Shown: piece after piece, positions 38,933-47,726 of the stretch
Position numbering within the stretch: the stretch's first letter is position 1
Layout: the number at the start of each line of letters is the position of its first letter
NCBI RefSeq assembly: GCF_001426665.1
Contig: NZ_LMEY01000029.1
Location: 198,654-262,653 of the forward strand
DNA from: Rhizobium sp. Root1334
GTDB lineage: Bacteria > Pseudomonadota > Alphaproteobacteria > Rhizobiales > Rhizobiaceae
Length of the DNA: 64,000 nt
Direction: 5' to 3'
Position numbers and translations under genes: made by a program
Notes under the pieces: model-generated
What the model was told of the DNA's origin: nothing
Seen by the model: the letters and a program-made list of their open reading frames with translations, nothing else
Database searches by the model: none

Positions 38933-39508
38933 TCAGGACTTCAGAACGCCACTCTTCTTCGCCGTCCAGGTGGCGATGTAGTCCATCAGGGCATTGTTCA
39001 GGCAATCGGATGGCGTCAGGCCGAGTTCCGTCAGGCGGGCACGAATAGCGGGCATATCATCCGGCTTGGTGCCGGATTCGATGATCGAGGAAACAAACGC
39101 GGCAAAGCCCGGCGGCGACCAGCCATCCTTGTCGAAGCGTTCCGGGTGAATGAAATCCAGCCCCTGGAAGGGATGCTCCCGCTCGACAGGCCCGTACATG
39201 TGCACGCCGCAGCCCTTGCAGGCATGCCGCTGGATCAGCGCAGTCTTATCGACGACTTCGAGCTTGTCGCCGTTTTCAAGCACAGTGATCTTGTCGTGCG
39301 GAACCACCGCGACCACCGAAAAGGCCGCTCCGGCCGGTTTCCAGCATTTGGTGCAACCGCAGGCATGGTTATGAGCGACGTCGCCTTCGATTTTGACCCT
39401 CACGGGCCGGTCAGCACACGCGCAGACCAGGACACCGCCGGTAAAGCCGGACGCGCCCCTGGGTACGCCCTTGTCGAGCAATGGATGTAGAGAAACGGTA
39501 GCAGGCAT
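38933..39508 (-). CDS. gfa: S-(hydroxymethyl)glutathione synthase (Gfa family)
   Basis: A 191-aa zinc protein of the glutathione-dependent formaldehyde-activating family, close in length to Paracoccus Gfa. Zinc-binding cysteines appear as [15 protein letters not shown] and HACKGCGVH, the last two forming the usual CxxC-type knuckles; the segment [15 protein letters not shown] is family-typical. It would speed formaldehyde condensation with glutathione before FlhA/FdhA-type oxidation, but no such dehydrogenase gene is in this window. The start at 39508 has AGGAGA upstream. Confidence 0.92.
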   Translation of the reverse strand: MPATVSLHPLLDKGVPRGASGFTGGVLVCACADRPVRVKIEGDVAHNHACGCTKCWKPAGAAFSVVAVVPHDKITVLENGDKLEVVDKTALIQRHACKGCGVHMYGPVEREHPFQGLDFIHPERFDKDGWSPPGFAAFVSSIIESGTKPDDMPAIRARLTELGLTPSDCLNNALMDYIATWTAKKSGVLKS

Positions 39509-39666
39509 TTTCTCCTCCGGTGCCGGTTCCCTATAGTTCCGCCTCCCGTGCCGGCAGATCGCGGCGAGGCGTCCGCAAGGAGCATACCACGCTGGCGCAA
39601 AGAGTCTCCCGGCAAGCGTCCGCTACGTAGCAATGCGTCCTGATCCTATCTCCGCCCACCGGATAC

Positions 39667-39698
39667 AAAAAAGCCCCGTCATCGCTGACAGGGCTTTT
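39667..39698 (-). terminator. Terminator of carD
   Basis: On the minus strand a stem AAAAGCCCTGTCA/TGACGGGGCTTTT with a GCGA loop ends in a T-run, 28 bases after the carD stop. Confidence 0.92.
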
Positions 39699-39725
39699 GA
39701 GATGGAGGCATTGCTCGAAGGATGC

Positions 39726-40295
39726 TTACGCAGCTTCTTCCTGCGCTTCGTCTTCTTCGATGGCCTTGCCGCGCTTCGGACCCTTGTTGAGGTTCGTTTC
39801 AACAAGACGGACAGCTTCCGTTTCCGACATCTTGTTCACGGCTGCGATTTCGCGCGCCATGCGGTCAAGTGCTGCTTCGTAAAGCTGACGTTCGGAATAG
39901 GACTGCTCCGGCTGGTTTTCAGCACGATAGAGGTCACGCACAACTTCGGCGATCGAGATCAGGTCACCGGAATTGATCTTTGCATCATATTCCTGCGCAC
40001 GGCGGGACCACATGGTCCGCTTGACGCGCGCCCTGCCCTGGACGACCTTCAATGCACGTTCAACGAAATCGGTCTCAGAGAGCTTGCGCATGCCAATGGA
40101 GACGGCCTTTGCTACCGGCACCTTAAGACGCATCTTGTCCTTTTCGAAGTCGATGACAAACAGTTCGAGCGTCATGCCCGCAACCACCTGGTCTTCAATT
40201 GCTACAATTTGTCCAACGCCGTGGGCTGGGTAAACGATCGATTCACCGGTCTTGAATCCATGGCGTGTCGAAGATTTTTTCTGCTGGGTCGTCAT
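39726..40295 (-). CDS. carD: CarD family transcriptional regulator
   Basis: A 189-aa RNA-polymerase-binding regulator. The N-terminal Tudor-like RNAP-interacting domain reads FKTGESIVYPAHGVGQIVAIEDQVVAGMTLELFVIDFEKDKMRLKVPV, followed by the helical DNA-binding part with RRAQEYDAKINSGDLISIAEVVRDL. A charged tail rich in E/K ends the protein. The ATG at 40295 is chosen over a longer frame to 40523, which lacks homologous sequence. CarD stabilises open complexes at many promoters, including rRNA, in other bacteria. Confidence 0.95.
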   Translation of the reverse strand: MTTQQKKSSTRHGFKTGESIVYPAHGVGQIVAIEDQVVAGMTLELFVIDFEKDKMRLKVPVAKAVSIGMRKLSETDFVERALKVVQGRARVKRTMWSRRAQEYDAKINSGDLISIAEVVRDLYRAENQPEQSYSERQLYEAALDRMAREIAAVNKMSETEAVRLVETNLNKGPKRGKAIEEDEAQEEAA

Positions 40296-40701
40296 TCGTT
40301 TCAAAAACTCCCTGTTACGCTCCCGGCAACGCGCCGGGGCCGGGTCAGTCAGGCCCGGGATGGACGGGGGCACCGTCGGGTGACTCCATACTGATCCGTT
40401 CCAACGGTCATCAAATCGATCTTCTGCGAAGCGATCACACACAAGCAACTGCCGTTGCGTATTTGGGGTCAGCCGCGCAGTGGGATTCTTTTGCTTTCGT
40501 GATGGTTTTTCGGGCACACGCAAGTGCCACGATGTGGATCAGTTTTTAGACCCTATCATAAAAAACTGCGGAAATCAATAATTTGCTTTACAACGGCCAT
40601 CAAGGCCAACCAGCCCGTCACGGACATGGTTAAGCCATGATTCCCCAAATTTCGCCATCTTTTGCATCCGGGAATCGACCGGCTGCAAAAGGTTGCCTGC
40701 G
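40296..40701. promoter_or_regulatory. Upstream region of carD, no gene
   Basis: 406 bases between carD and fdxA on the same strand. An A+T-rich segment at about 40545-40600 is the likely carD promoter area, leaving a long leader of roughly 250 bases. No convincing hairpin or operator was identified. The region is not fdxA coding sequence, which stops at 40702. Confidence 0.4.
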
Positions 40702-41040
40702 TCAGTCGCCCTGACCGGGCTTCGGCGAAAAGTACTTTTCGTACTTGCCTTCCACGCCGTCCATTTCCTTGGCTTCCGGCATCTCATCACGCTTGACGGT
40801 GAGATTGGGCCATTGTGTGGCGAAGTCTGCGTTAACCTTCAGCCACATGTCGAGGCCCGGTTCGGTATCCGGCTTGATGGCTCCGGCCGGACATTCCGGC
40901 TCGCAGACGCCGCAATCGATGCACTCGTCAGGATGAATGACCAGAAAATTCTCACCTTCGTAGAAGCAGTCCACCGGGCACACTTCAACGCAATCGGTAT
41001 ATTTGCAGCGTATGCAATTGTCGGTCACGACATACGTCAT
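40702..41040 (-). CDS. fdxA: Seven-iron ferredoxin FdxA
   Basis: A 112-aa 7Fe ferredoxin. The cysteine set C9, C12, C17, C21, C40, C43, C46, C50 in the order [20 protein letters not shown] and [14 protein letters not shown] matches the [3Fe-4S] plus [4Fe-4S] pattern of Azotobacter-type FdI; C25 is extra and family-typical. It is a soluble low-potential electron carrier. ATG 41040 with GGAG upstream; a longer frame is rejected. It lies between the S4 protein gene and carD. Confidence 0.96.
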   Translation of the reverse strand: MTYVVTDNCIRCKYTDCVEVCPVDCFYEGENFLVIHPDECIDCGVCEPECPAGAIKPDTEPGLDMWLKVNADFATQWPNLTVKRDEMPEAKEMDGVEGKYEKYFSPKPGQGD

Positions 41041-41244
41041 GAGGTACTCCAGCGATTTCTCACGTTTGACGGCAGACAGGAACCAGAAGAGAGGCTTGCT
41101 TGTCCGCATCCGTTCGGGGATATCAGCCCGCCAACGCCTTTCGAGACGCAACCCGGCTGCTCATTTACCCCGTGAGGTAAAGGCTTTGCGGGGGCTTTGC
41201 AAGAATAATCCATGCGCCAAATAGCCACCTGGCGGGACAGTTTT

Positions 41245-41658
41245 CTATTCCTGATGCCAGCCCTGCTTAAGCTTGTCGACGTCGCGGCGTTCCTTCTTCG
41301 TCGGCCGGCCGCTGCCACGCTCGCGCGTCGCCTGCTCAAAGGCATTCGGCTTTTCGCCGGGAACAACAGCAGGAGTCAGATCTTCATAGAGCAGTCGAGC
41401 TTCCTCGTAAGGTCCACGCCGGGCGCCGGCAAGCAGAACACGCACGGTGATGTCGCGCCGGTCGAGCGAGACAACAACCACATCGCCGGCTTTCAAAGCA
41501 TGGGAGGGCTGGGTGATACGGGCCTCATTAACCCGGACATCGCCGGACTCGATCGCCTTCTGGGCGATCGAGCGTGACTTTTGCAGGCGCGTGAAGAACA
41601 GCCATTTGTCGAGACGCTGGCGGACAACCGGCAGGGACGGAGGCTGCTTTTCACCCAT
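41245..41658 (-). CDS. S4-domain RNA-binding protein (Hsp15/HslR-like)
   Basis: A 137-aa protein with an N-terminal S4 RNA-binding domain (RQRLDKWLFFTRLQKSRSIAQKAIESGDVRVNEARITQPSHALKAGD in sequence order) and a basic C-terminal tail (RGSGRPTKKERRDVDKLK). Hsp15 binds free 50S subunits that carry nascent chains in E. coli. It starts 16 bases after the helicase stop, so the two are probably co-transcribed, with this gene second. Confidence 0.92.
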   Translation of the reverse strand: MGEKQPPSLPVVRQRLDKWLFFTRLQKSRSIAQKAIESGDVRVNEARITQPSHALKAGDVVVVSLDRRDITVRVLLAGARRGPYEEARLLYEDLTPAVVPGEKPNAFEQATRERGSGRPTKKERRDVDKLKQGWHQE

Positions 41659-41674
41659 ACTGTTCTCTTTGGCC

Positions 41675-44600
41675 TTATTTCTTCATCTGCTCCTTCAAGG
41701 CAGCGAGCTTGGCGAAAGGCGAATCCGGATCCATCGGCTTTTCCTTGCGCGGCGGACGCGCCTCGAACTTGGCGGCCTGCGGCTTTCCGCCGCGGTCGTT
41801 GCGATCCGGACGATCCTGGCGTTCGCCCTTCTCATGCCGCTGGCCGCCCTGGGGCTTGCCACCGTCACGGCCACGATTGCGGTCCGGTCTTCCGCCGCCA
41901 CCGCTCTTGCGGTTATCGTCGGAACGGCCGTCACGGCGACCTTCACCATCACGGCGCGGCTCACCGCCGTCGCGGCGGGCTTCGCCCTGTGCAGCGCGGT
42001 TGTTGCCGCCACGGCGGTCACCCTGCGGGCGTCCACCCGAACGCTGGTTGTCGTTGCGGCTGCCCGGGCGCCACAGAAGAACCGGCTTGGCTTCGACAGG
42101 CTCGGCCAGTTCGCCGGCCTGCTCGGCGATAACCGGCTGCTCAGCGCCGCCTGCAACCGCAGCTGCAGCCTCGGCCGGAACAGTCTCCGTGGCCGTTTCA
42201 GCCGCAGGTTCGGAAGCCTGAGCCTCTTCGCCGGAGGCGTCCGCGTCATCGTGATCGGCAGTTTCGGCCGGCGCGTCAGAAACGACAGCATCGGTTACCG
42301 GCGTTGCAGATCCGGACTGTGCGGCGAGGAACGCAGCCGCGTCCTCGACCTTGACGGCATCGGCACGGTAGCCGAGGCCCTTGAGGATTTCTTCCATATC
42401 GTCCGGGGTTGCCCCCAGAATGGAAAGCATAGCGGTCGTCGCCGTGAAGCGGCGGCCATCATAGGCACCATCCGGACGCGCCGCCGTACCCGGCTTCCAC
42501 TGAAGCAGTGGACGGATCAGATCCGCCAGACGCTCGAGGATATCGATGCGGACGGCACGCTTTCCAAGGAAACGGAAACCGGCCAGCTTGTAGAACGTGC
42601 GCTCGAAGGCCGGATCGGTGACCACCGAGGTGCGGCCGGCGGCCAGAACGGGGATCAGGTCACCGTAGCCGGGCTTGTCGAGGCCGTCGTTCTTCAACGC
42701 CCAGAGCAGCGTAATGAGTTCGGCCGGTGCAGGCTTCAACAAAGCCGGCATGAAAATGTGATAGGCGCCGAAGCGGATGCCATGGCGGCGGATCGAGGCG
42801 CGCGCCTCCTGATCCAGCGACTTGACGTCATCGGCGACATCGCGGCGGAACATCACGCCGAGATTTTCGACGAGCTGGAAAGCCAGACCCTTGGCGAGAC
42901 CTTCAAGGTCTTCGGCACGAGAAAGATCGTCGAGCGGCTTCAACACCGTCGAGATATGATGATTGACGAAGCGCTCGATGCGGGCAAGCACATGCTCGCG
43001 GGCATTGCCCTGCAATTGCTCGTCGGCAAGCAGCAGCACGCGCGGGCGCATCACATGGTCGCTGGCCGTCAGCCGCGCCACGGGATCGCCGAGCCAACGC
43101 ACGAGACCATCCGACGACAGAGCCAGATCGGCATTGCCGGCCGCATGCAACCGTGCTGCCCGTGCCTCGAACTCGAGAGCGAGCGCCTTTTGCGCAGCCG
43201 CTTGCGCTGCGCGCGCATCGAGACCATCGGTCACTGTCGCCAGCGTGAAACGGAACCCGGCCAATTGTCCCACATGATGACCTTCAACGAAGACATCGCC
43301 ATTTACACTGATTTCAGCTTCCAACATCGCATTCTCTCTCAGGCGCTTCATGAGCACAGATGTCCTGCGATCAACAAAGCGTTTCGTCAACCTTTCATGT
43401 AACGCGTCAGACAATCGATCTTCGATTTCCCGCGTCTTTTCTTGCCAGTGTGTCGGATCGGCAAGCCATCCCGGACGGTTGGACACATAGGTCCATGTCC
43501 TGATTTGTGCAATTCTCGCGGACAATGTGTCGATTTCACCATCCGTATGGTCCGCGCGGCGAACCTGTTCGGCCATGAAATCTTCATTCACTGTGCCACG
43601 CCGGACGAGATCGGCATAGATCGTCGAAATCAGATCGGCATGCTGCGCCGGCGTTATACGCCGGTAGTCGGGAAGCGCACAGGCCTCCCAGAGCTTTTCT
43701 ACACGCTCCGGTGTCGTTGCAACACTGGTAACCTCCGGATAGCGCGAAAGATAGTCCAAAGCCTGCTGATCGACCGCCGGCAGGGCCCGTGTGAGCCCGT
43801 GGACGGCGGGTGCGGCGTCCAAACTCTTCTTCAGCGCCTGAATGGACGCATAGTTGAGCGACTTCGAGCGCCACTGCAGCACACGGACCGGATCGAACTG
43901 ATGCGATTCGATCCGGTGAACCAGTTCATTGTCGAACGGCTCGACCCGCGAGGTGACGCCGAAAGTACCATCGCGCAGATGACGGCCGGCGCGGCCGGCG
44001 ATCTGCGCCAGCTCACCCGGGTTCAGATTGCGGAACTGGTAACCGTCATATTTGCGGTCCTGCGCGAACGCGACATGATCGACGTCCAGGTTGAGCCCCA
44101 TGCCGATGGCGTCGGTCGCGACCAGATATTCGACGTCACCGGCCTGGTAGAGCGCCACCTGCGCATTGCGGGTGCGCGGCGACAAGGCGCCAAGCACAAC
44201 GGCGGCGCCGCCCCGCTGGCGGCGGATCAGCTCGGCAATGGCATAGACTTCCTCGGCCGAGAACGCCACGATGGCGGTGCGTTGCGGCAGGCGGGTAATC
44301 TTCTTGGAGCCGGCATAGAGAAGCTGCGACAGACGCGGGCGCTCAACGACGGTAATGCCCGGCAGCAGATGCTCAAGGATCGGCCGCATGGTGGAGGCGC
44401 CAAGCAGCAGCGTCTCGACGCGGCCGCGCAAATGCATCAGCCGGTCGGTGAAGATATGGCCGCGCTCCAGATCGCCAGCCAGTTGCACTTCATCGATTGC
44501 GACGAAGGCCGCCTTGGTCTCGCGTGGCATGGCCTCGACGGTGCAGACCGAGAAGCGCGCCATATGCGGGGTGATCTTCTCCTCGCCGGTGATCAGCGCG

Positions 44601-44833
44601 ACATTGTGGGCGCCGACCTTTTCGACGACGCGCGTATAGACCTCACGCGCCAAAAGGCGCAGCGGCAGGCCGATGACGCCGCTTTCGTGCGCAACCATGC
44701 GCTCGATCGCGTAATGCGTCTTGCCGGTATTGGTGGGGCCGAGCACCGCGATCACGCCGCGGCCGCTCAAGATCATCGGTTGGTCAGGCACTTTATCGAT
44801 CCTGCGCACTTTCAATCTGCGAAGGCCATTCAC
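41675..44833 (-). CDS. SUV3-like DEAD/DEAH RNA helicase with R/G/D-rich tail
   Basis: A 1052-aa superfamily 2 helicase of the SUV3/MgpS type. Walker A is GPTNTGKT (32-39), motif II is DEVQ (114-117, the mitochondrial SUV3 form), and motif VI is QIAGRAGRHLRDGTFGV. A SUV3-type C-terminal domain and a long disordered tail (about 880-1052) rich in Arg, Gly and Asp follow. The start is 44833 or the ATG at 44776 (MILSGRG), with weak ribosome sites for both. It is probably involved in RNA decay or ribosome metabolism. The S4 gene follows it directly. Confidence 0.92.
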   Translation of the reverse strand: MNGLRRLKVRRIDKVPDQPMILSGRGVIAVLGPTNTGKTHYAIERMVAHESGVIGLPLRLLAREVYTRVVEKVGAHNVALITGEEKITPHMARFSVCTVEAMPRETKAAFVAIDEVQLAGDLERGHIFTDRLMHLRGRVETLLLGASTMRPILEHLLPGITVVERPRLSQLLYAGSKKITRLPQRTAIVAFSAEEVYAIAELIRRQRGGAAVVLGALSPRTRNAQVALYQAGDVEYLVATDAIGMGLNLDVDHVAFAQDRKYDGYQFRNLNPGELAQIAGRAGRHLRDGTFGVTSRVEPFDNELVHRIESHQFDPVRVLQWRSKSLNYASIQALKKSLDAAPAVHGLTRALPAVDQQALDYLSRYPEVTSVATTPERVEKLWEACALPDYRRITPAQHADLISTIYADLVRRGTVNEDFMAEQVRRADHTDGEIDTLSARIAQIRTWTYVSNRPGWLADPTHWQEKTREIEDRLSDALHERLTKRFVDRRTSVLMKRLRENAMLEAEISVNGDVFVEGHHVGQLAGFRFTLATVTDGLDARAAQAAAQKALALEFEARAARLHAAGNADLALSSDGLVRWLGDPVARLTASDHVMRPRVLLLADEQLQGNAREHVLARIERFVNHHISTVLKPLDDLSRAEDLEGLAKGLAFQLVENLGVMFRRDVADDVKSLDQEARASIRRHGIRFGAYHIFMPALLKPAPAELITLLWALKNDGLDKPGYGDLIPVLAAGRTSVVTDPAFERTFYKLAGFRFLGKRAVRIDILERLADLIRPLLQWKPGTAARPDGAYDGRRFTATTAMLSILGATPDDMEEILKGLGYRADAVKVEDAAAFLAAQSGSATPVTDAVVSDAPAETADHDDADASGEEAQASEPAAETATETVPAEAAAAVAGGAEQPVIAEQAGELAEPVEAKPVLLWRPGSRNDNQRSGGRPQGDRRGGNNRAAQGEARRDGGEPRRDGEGRRDGRSDDNRKSGGGGRPDRNRGRDGGKPQGGQRHEKGERQDRPDRNDRGGKPQAAKFEARPPRKEKPMDPDSPFAKLAALKEQMKK

Positions 44834-45017
44834 GGCGTTTCAAAGCCGTTTCAACCGGCGCAGAACACATGCCCACGCGAAAGCACAAACGCAAGGGGCG
44901 AGCGGTCATGAAACATGCAAATGGGACATTTGGCCTATATTTCCACCCTCATTCTCCGGATTCTGGAACACTGGTGGAACGAATCAGCGACGAAACGCAG
45001 ACTCGCCGAGATTCAGG

Positions 45018-45030
45018 GTTTGTTCACCGC
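45018..45030 (+). repeat. Direct repeat copy 1 (13-mer)
   Basis: GTTTGTTCACCGC, identical to the copy at 45534-45546, within the GANTC-rich island. The two copies sit near opposite ends of the GANTC cluster. Confidence 0.6.
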
Positions 45031-45533
45031 TACATGTTGCATTCATGAGCCAGATTCACACCAGATGCTGAATCACGATTTTCGGAGCCGTTTTTCTTCA
45101 AAAATGAACTTTTCAAACCGCAAGCGATAGCAGGGTGATTTTGAGATTCAGAATCCAAATAGCTGAATTGAAAGGAAAGTTTAACCACAAACCGCGAGGT
45201 CAGAAATACCCCCTAAATATTAGTAGTAAATGAAATTTGATCAGGAACAAAACAAATACAAATTGCGACGCAGCCGTTTTGTACGCCACTTTATACAGCT
45301 TATGGCAGTAGAAATGCCCTTTGCGACGATAGCGGAATCACATTCTTTCGCCAGATTCCGATCCAGGCCAAAACGCGTAGTGGCCACCCTTGCGCCGCGC
45401 AAATGGAGATAATCTTCAGAAGCGGGATGTTGCCTGCAAGACGGTGTTGAGGCTCATTTCCGCTGCGGCCGTTAACACATCAACCAAAGCAAGAACGAAT
45501 CGGAGACGAATCACAGACGCAACTTGTTTCCCT

Positions 45534-45546
45534 GTTTGTTCACCGC
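45534..45546 (+). repeat. Direct repeat copy 2 (13-mer)
   Basis: Identical to 45018-45030 and immediately before the A+T-rich block at 45547-45580. Confidence 0.6.
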
Positions 45547-45585
45547 AATATATTGTATAAAATCAAATTGTTAACCATACGAAAC

Positions 45586-45594
45586 CGTGGATAA
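45586..45594 (-). promoter_or_regulatory. Near-consensus DnaA-box-like 9-mer
   Basis: On the minus strand the bases read TTATCCACG, one mismatch from the DnaA box TTATCCACA. A TTAACCAT motif (CtrA half-site-like) lies at 45571-45578. A single 9-mer can occur by chance, so weight depends on the surrounding island. Confidence 0.3.
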
Positions 45595-45646
45595 CCCGCA
45601 GCACGCAGCCAACCTCGAACCTGTTGCGTTAATCTTTTCCAGCAAC

Positions 45647-45674
45647 GCAAAACGGCGCCCGTGAAGGCGCCGCC
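45647..45674 (-). terminator. Terminator of phbB
   Basis: CGGCGCC (45653-45659) with GGCGCCG (45666-45672), then a run of T on the minus strand; 22 bases after the phbB stop. Confidence 0.9.
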
Positions 45675-45695
45675 AGCAAACAGGAACCAACTTGG

Positions 45696-46421
45696 TCAGA
45701 CGAAGAACTGCCCGCCATTGGCCGAAATCGTTGATCCGGTGATGAAACCGGCATCATCGGATGCCAGGAATACCACGATCCGGGCGATTTCATCGGGTTC
45801 GCCAAGGCGGCCGACGGGGATTTGCGGGATGATGCGCTCATTCAGCACCTTCTCCGGGATCGCCCGGACCATCTCAGTGCCAATGTAGCCGGGGCAGACG
45901 GCGTTGACGGTGATACCCTTGGCAGCGCCCTCCTGAGCCAACGCCTTGGTGAAGCCGAGGTCACCCGCCTTGGCGGCTGAATAGTTGACCTGCCCCATCT
46001 GGCCTTTCTGACCATTGATCGAGGAGATGTTGATCACGCGGCCGAAATTGCGGTCACGCATGCCGGTCCAGATGGGATGGGTCATGTTGAAAATGCCCGT
46101 GAGGTTGGTATCGATAACCGCGCTCCAGCTTTCCGGCGTCATCTTGTGGAACATGGCGTCCCGGGTGATGCCCGCATTGTTGACCAGCACTTCCACGGGG
46201 CCGAGTTCATCCACCACCCGGGCAATTCCCTTGGTGCACTCGGCGTAATCGGAAACGTCCCATTTAAAGGTCGGAATGCCGGTGACTTCGGTGAAAGCCT
46301 TGGCCTTCTCGTCATTGCCGGCGTAGTTCGCAGCGACCTTGTATCCGGCCGTCTTCAAGGCGATGGATATCGCGGCGCCAATACCGCGTGAACCACCGGT
46401 AACCAATGCTACTCTGCTCAT
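45696..46421 (-). CDS. phbB: Acetoacetyl-CoA reductase (NADPH)
   Basis: A 241-aa short-chain dehydrogenase reducing acetoacetyl-CoA to (R)-3-hydroxybutyryl-CoA for polyhydroxybutyrate. The cofactor motif TGGSRGIG is at 8-15, NNAG at 81-84, and the catalytic triad is S134, Y147 and K151. The tail LASDDAGFITGSTISANGGQ is typical of PhbB/FabG-like reductases. The closest family call rests on linkage to phbA and phaR. It follows phbA in the same direction after 123 bases. Confidence 0.95.
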   Translation of the reverse strand: MSRVALVTGGSRGIGAAISIALKTAGYKVAANYAGNDEKAKAFTEVTGIPTFKWDVSDYAECTKGIARVVDELGPVEVLVNNAGITRDAMFHKMTPESWSAVIDTNLTGIFNMTHPIWTGMRDRNFGRVINISSINGQKGQMGQVNYSAAKAGDLGFTKALAQEGAAKGITVNAVCPGYIGTEMVRAIPEKVLNERIIPQIPVGRLGEPDEIARIVVFLASDDAGFITGSTISANGGQFFV

Positions 46422-46544
46422 CGTCTCTCCCCCGTTTTCGTTTTGTCTTCACGCTTACGGTTTGCACCGTAACGCAGCTTTCCGGTTCTTGCCGTGGAGT
46501 TTGTCCCGGCCCGTGAGCCGGAACGCTCGACTAGCGGGTGATGA

Positions 46545-47726
46545 TCACAGCCGTTCGACACACATGGCGACACCCATGCCGCCACCGATGCACAGCGTTG
46601 CCAGCCCCTTGGAGACGCCACGGCGCTTCATTTCGAACAGCAGCGTATTCAACACGCGAGCGCCGGAAGCTCCGATCGGATGCCCGATGGCAATCGCGCC
46701 ACCGTTGACGTTGACGATCGAGGGATCCCAGCCAAGATCCTTGTTGACGGCGCAGGCCTGGGCCGCAAACGCCTCGTTGGCCTCCACGAGTTCAAGATCG
46801 GCAACCGACCAACCAGCCTTTTCCAGCGCCTTGCGCGAAGCCGGGATCGGGCCTGTGCCCATGATCTGCGGATCGACACCGGCCGTTGCCCAGGAAACGA
46901 TGCGGGCAAGCGGCTGGATGCCGCGGCGTCCGGCTTCGGCTTCGGTCATCAAAAGGGTTGCGGCCGCACCATCATTCAGGCCGGAAGCGTTGGCGGCAGT
47001 AACCGTGCCTTCCTTGTCGAAGGCGGGGCGCAATTTCGCCATCGAATCCAGCGTTGCGCCGTGGCGGATATATTCGTCCTGATCGACGGTGACGTCGCCC
47101 TTGCGGCCCTTGACGATGAAGGGAATGATCTCATCGGCAAAACGTCCGGCCTTCTGCGCCGCTTCCGCCTTGTTCTGCGATCCCAGTGCAAAAAGGTCCT
47201 GATCTTCACGCGACAGCTGCCACTTCTTGGCGACGTTCTCGGCGGTCGTGCCCATGTGGTAGCCATAGAAGGCGTCGGTCAGGCCATCCTTGATCATGGT
47301 ATCGACCATCTTGAAATCGCCCATCTTCACGCCGCCGCGCAGGTGCGCGCAATGCGGCGCCATCGACATGGATTCCATGCCGCCGGCAACGATGATCTTT
47401 GCGTCTCCGGTTGCAAGCTGTTGCATGCCGAGCGCGACAGCGCGCAAACCCGAGCCGCAGAGCTGGTTCATGCCCCAGGCCGTCGCTTCCTGCGGAATAC
47501 CGGCCTTCATCGCCGCCTGGCGGGCGGGGTTCTGGCCCTCTCCGGCCGACAGGACCTGGCCGAGGATGACTTCATCGACTTCGGCTGCCGCGACGCCGGC
47601 GCGCTCCAGCACCCCCTTGATGACCGCGGCACCAAGCTCATGGGCCGGAGTGTTGGCAAAGGAGCCGTTGAACGATCCAACTGCGGTTCGGCCCGCACTG
47701 GCGATGACGATGGAGGGAGTGCTCAT
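46545..47726 (-). CDS. phbA: Acetyl-CoA acetyltransferase (beta-ketothiolase)
   Basis: A 393-aa biosynthetic thiolase condensing two acetyl-CoA. The nucleophile C90 is in NQLCGSGLRA; H349 (GHPIGASG) and C379 (CIGGGMG) complete the active site. ATG 47726 has GAGGAAA upstream, and a longer frame to 47771 is rejected. It is transcribed with phbB and divergently from phaR, the classical rhizobial PHB arrangement. The polymerase genes phbC/depolymerase are not in the window. Confidence 0.96.
   Translation of the reverse strand: MSTPSIVIASAGRTAVGSFNGSFANTPAHELGAAVIKGVLERAGVAAAEVDEVILGQVLSAGEGQNPARQAAMKAGIPQEATAWGMNQLCGSGLRAVALGMQQLATGDAKIIVAGGMESMSMAPHCAHLRGGVKMGDFKMVDTMIKDGLTDAFYGYHMGTTAENVAKKWQLSREDQDLFALGSQNKAEAAQKAGRFADEIIPFIVKGRKGDVTVDQDEYIRHGATLDSMAKLRPAFDKEGTVTAANASGLNDGAAATLLMTEAEAGRRGIQPLARIVSWATAGVDPQIMGTGPIPASRKALEKAGWSVADLELVEANEAFAAQACAVNKDLGWDPSIVNVNGGAIAIGHPIGASGARVLNTLLFEMKRRGVSKGLATLCIGGGMGVAMCVERL

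Larger units (their letters stand above)
44834..45695. other. Gene-free island with a cluster of GANTC sites
   Basis: 862 bases between the helicase start and the phbB end. It contains 12 GANTC sites, at 44959, 44981, 45000, 45010, 45053, 45070, 45145, 45151, 45335, 45354, 45497 and 45508. A direct 13-mer repeat (GTTTGTTCACCGC) is at 45018-45030 and 45534-45546. From 45547 to 45580 it is strongly A+T-rich and ends in TTAACCAT, then a TTATCCACG box (minus strand of 45586-45594). Two small frames (45230-45412, 60 codons; 44915-45130, 71 codons) have no recognisable product. The last 50 bases hold the phbB terminator. The function is unknown. Confidence 0.6.

Noticed and set aside
41447-43402. 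651-codon plus-strand open frame
   Set aside because: Antisense to the helicase and S4 genes; low-complexity composition follows high-GC wobble bias.
44915-45130. 71-codon plus-strand frame in the GANTC island
   Set aside because: No recognisable product and no supporting signals, though a translated small protein cannot be excluded.
45230-45412. 60-codon plus-strand frame in the GANTC island
   Set aside because: No ribosome site of note, no domain and GANTC sites inside; reported as part of the island instead of a gene.
44834-45695. Main chromosomal replication origin or parS site
   Set aside because: No hemE neighbour, a single DnaA-like 9-mer and no full parS palindrome (TGTTTCACGTGAAACA) was found; only the weaker origin-like reading is kept as a finding.
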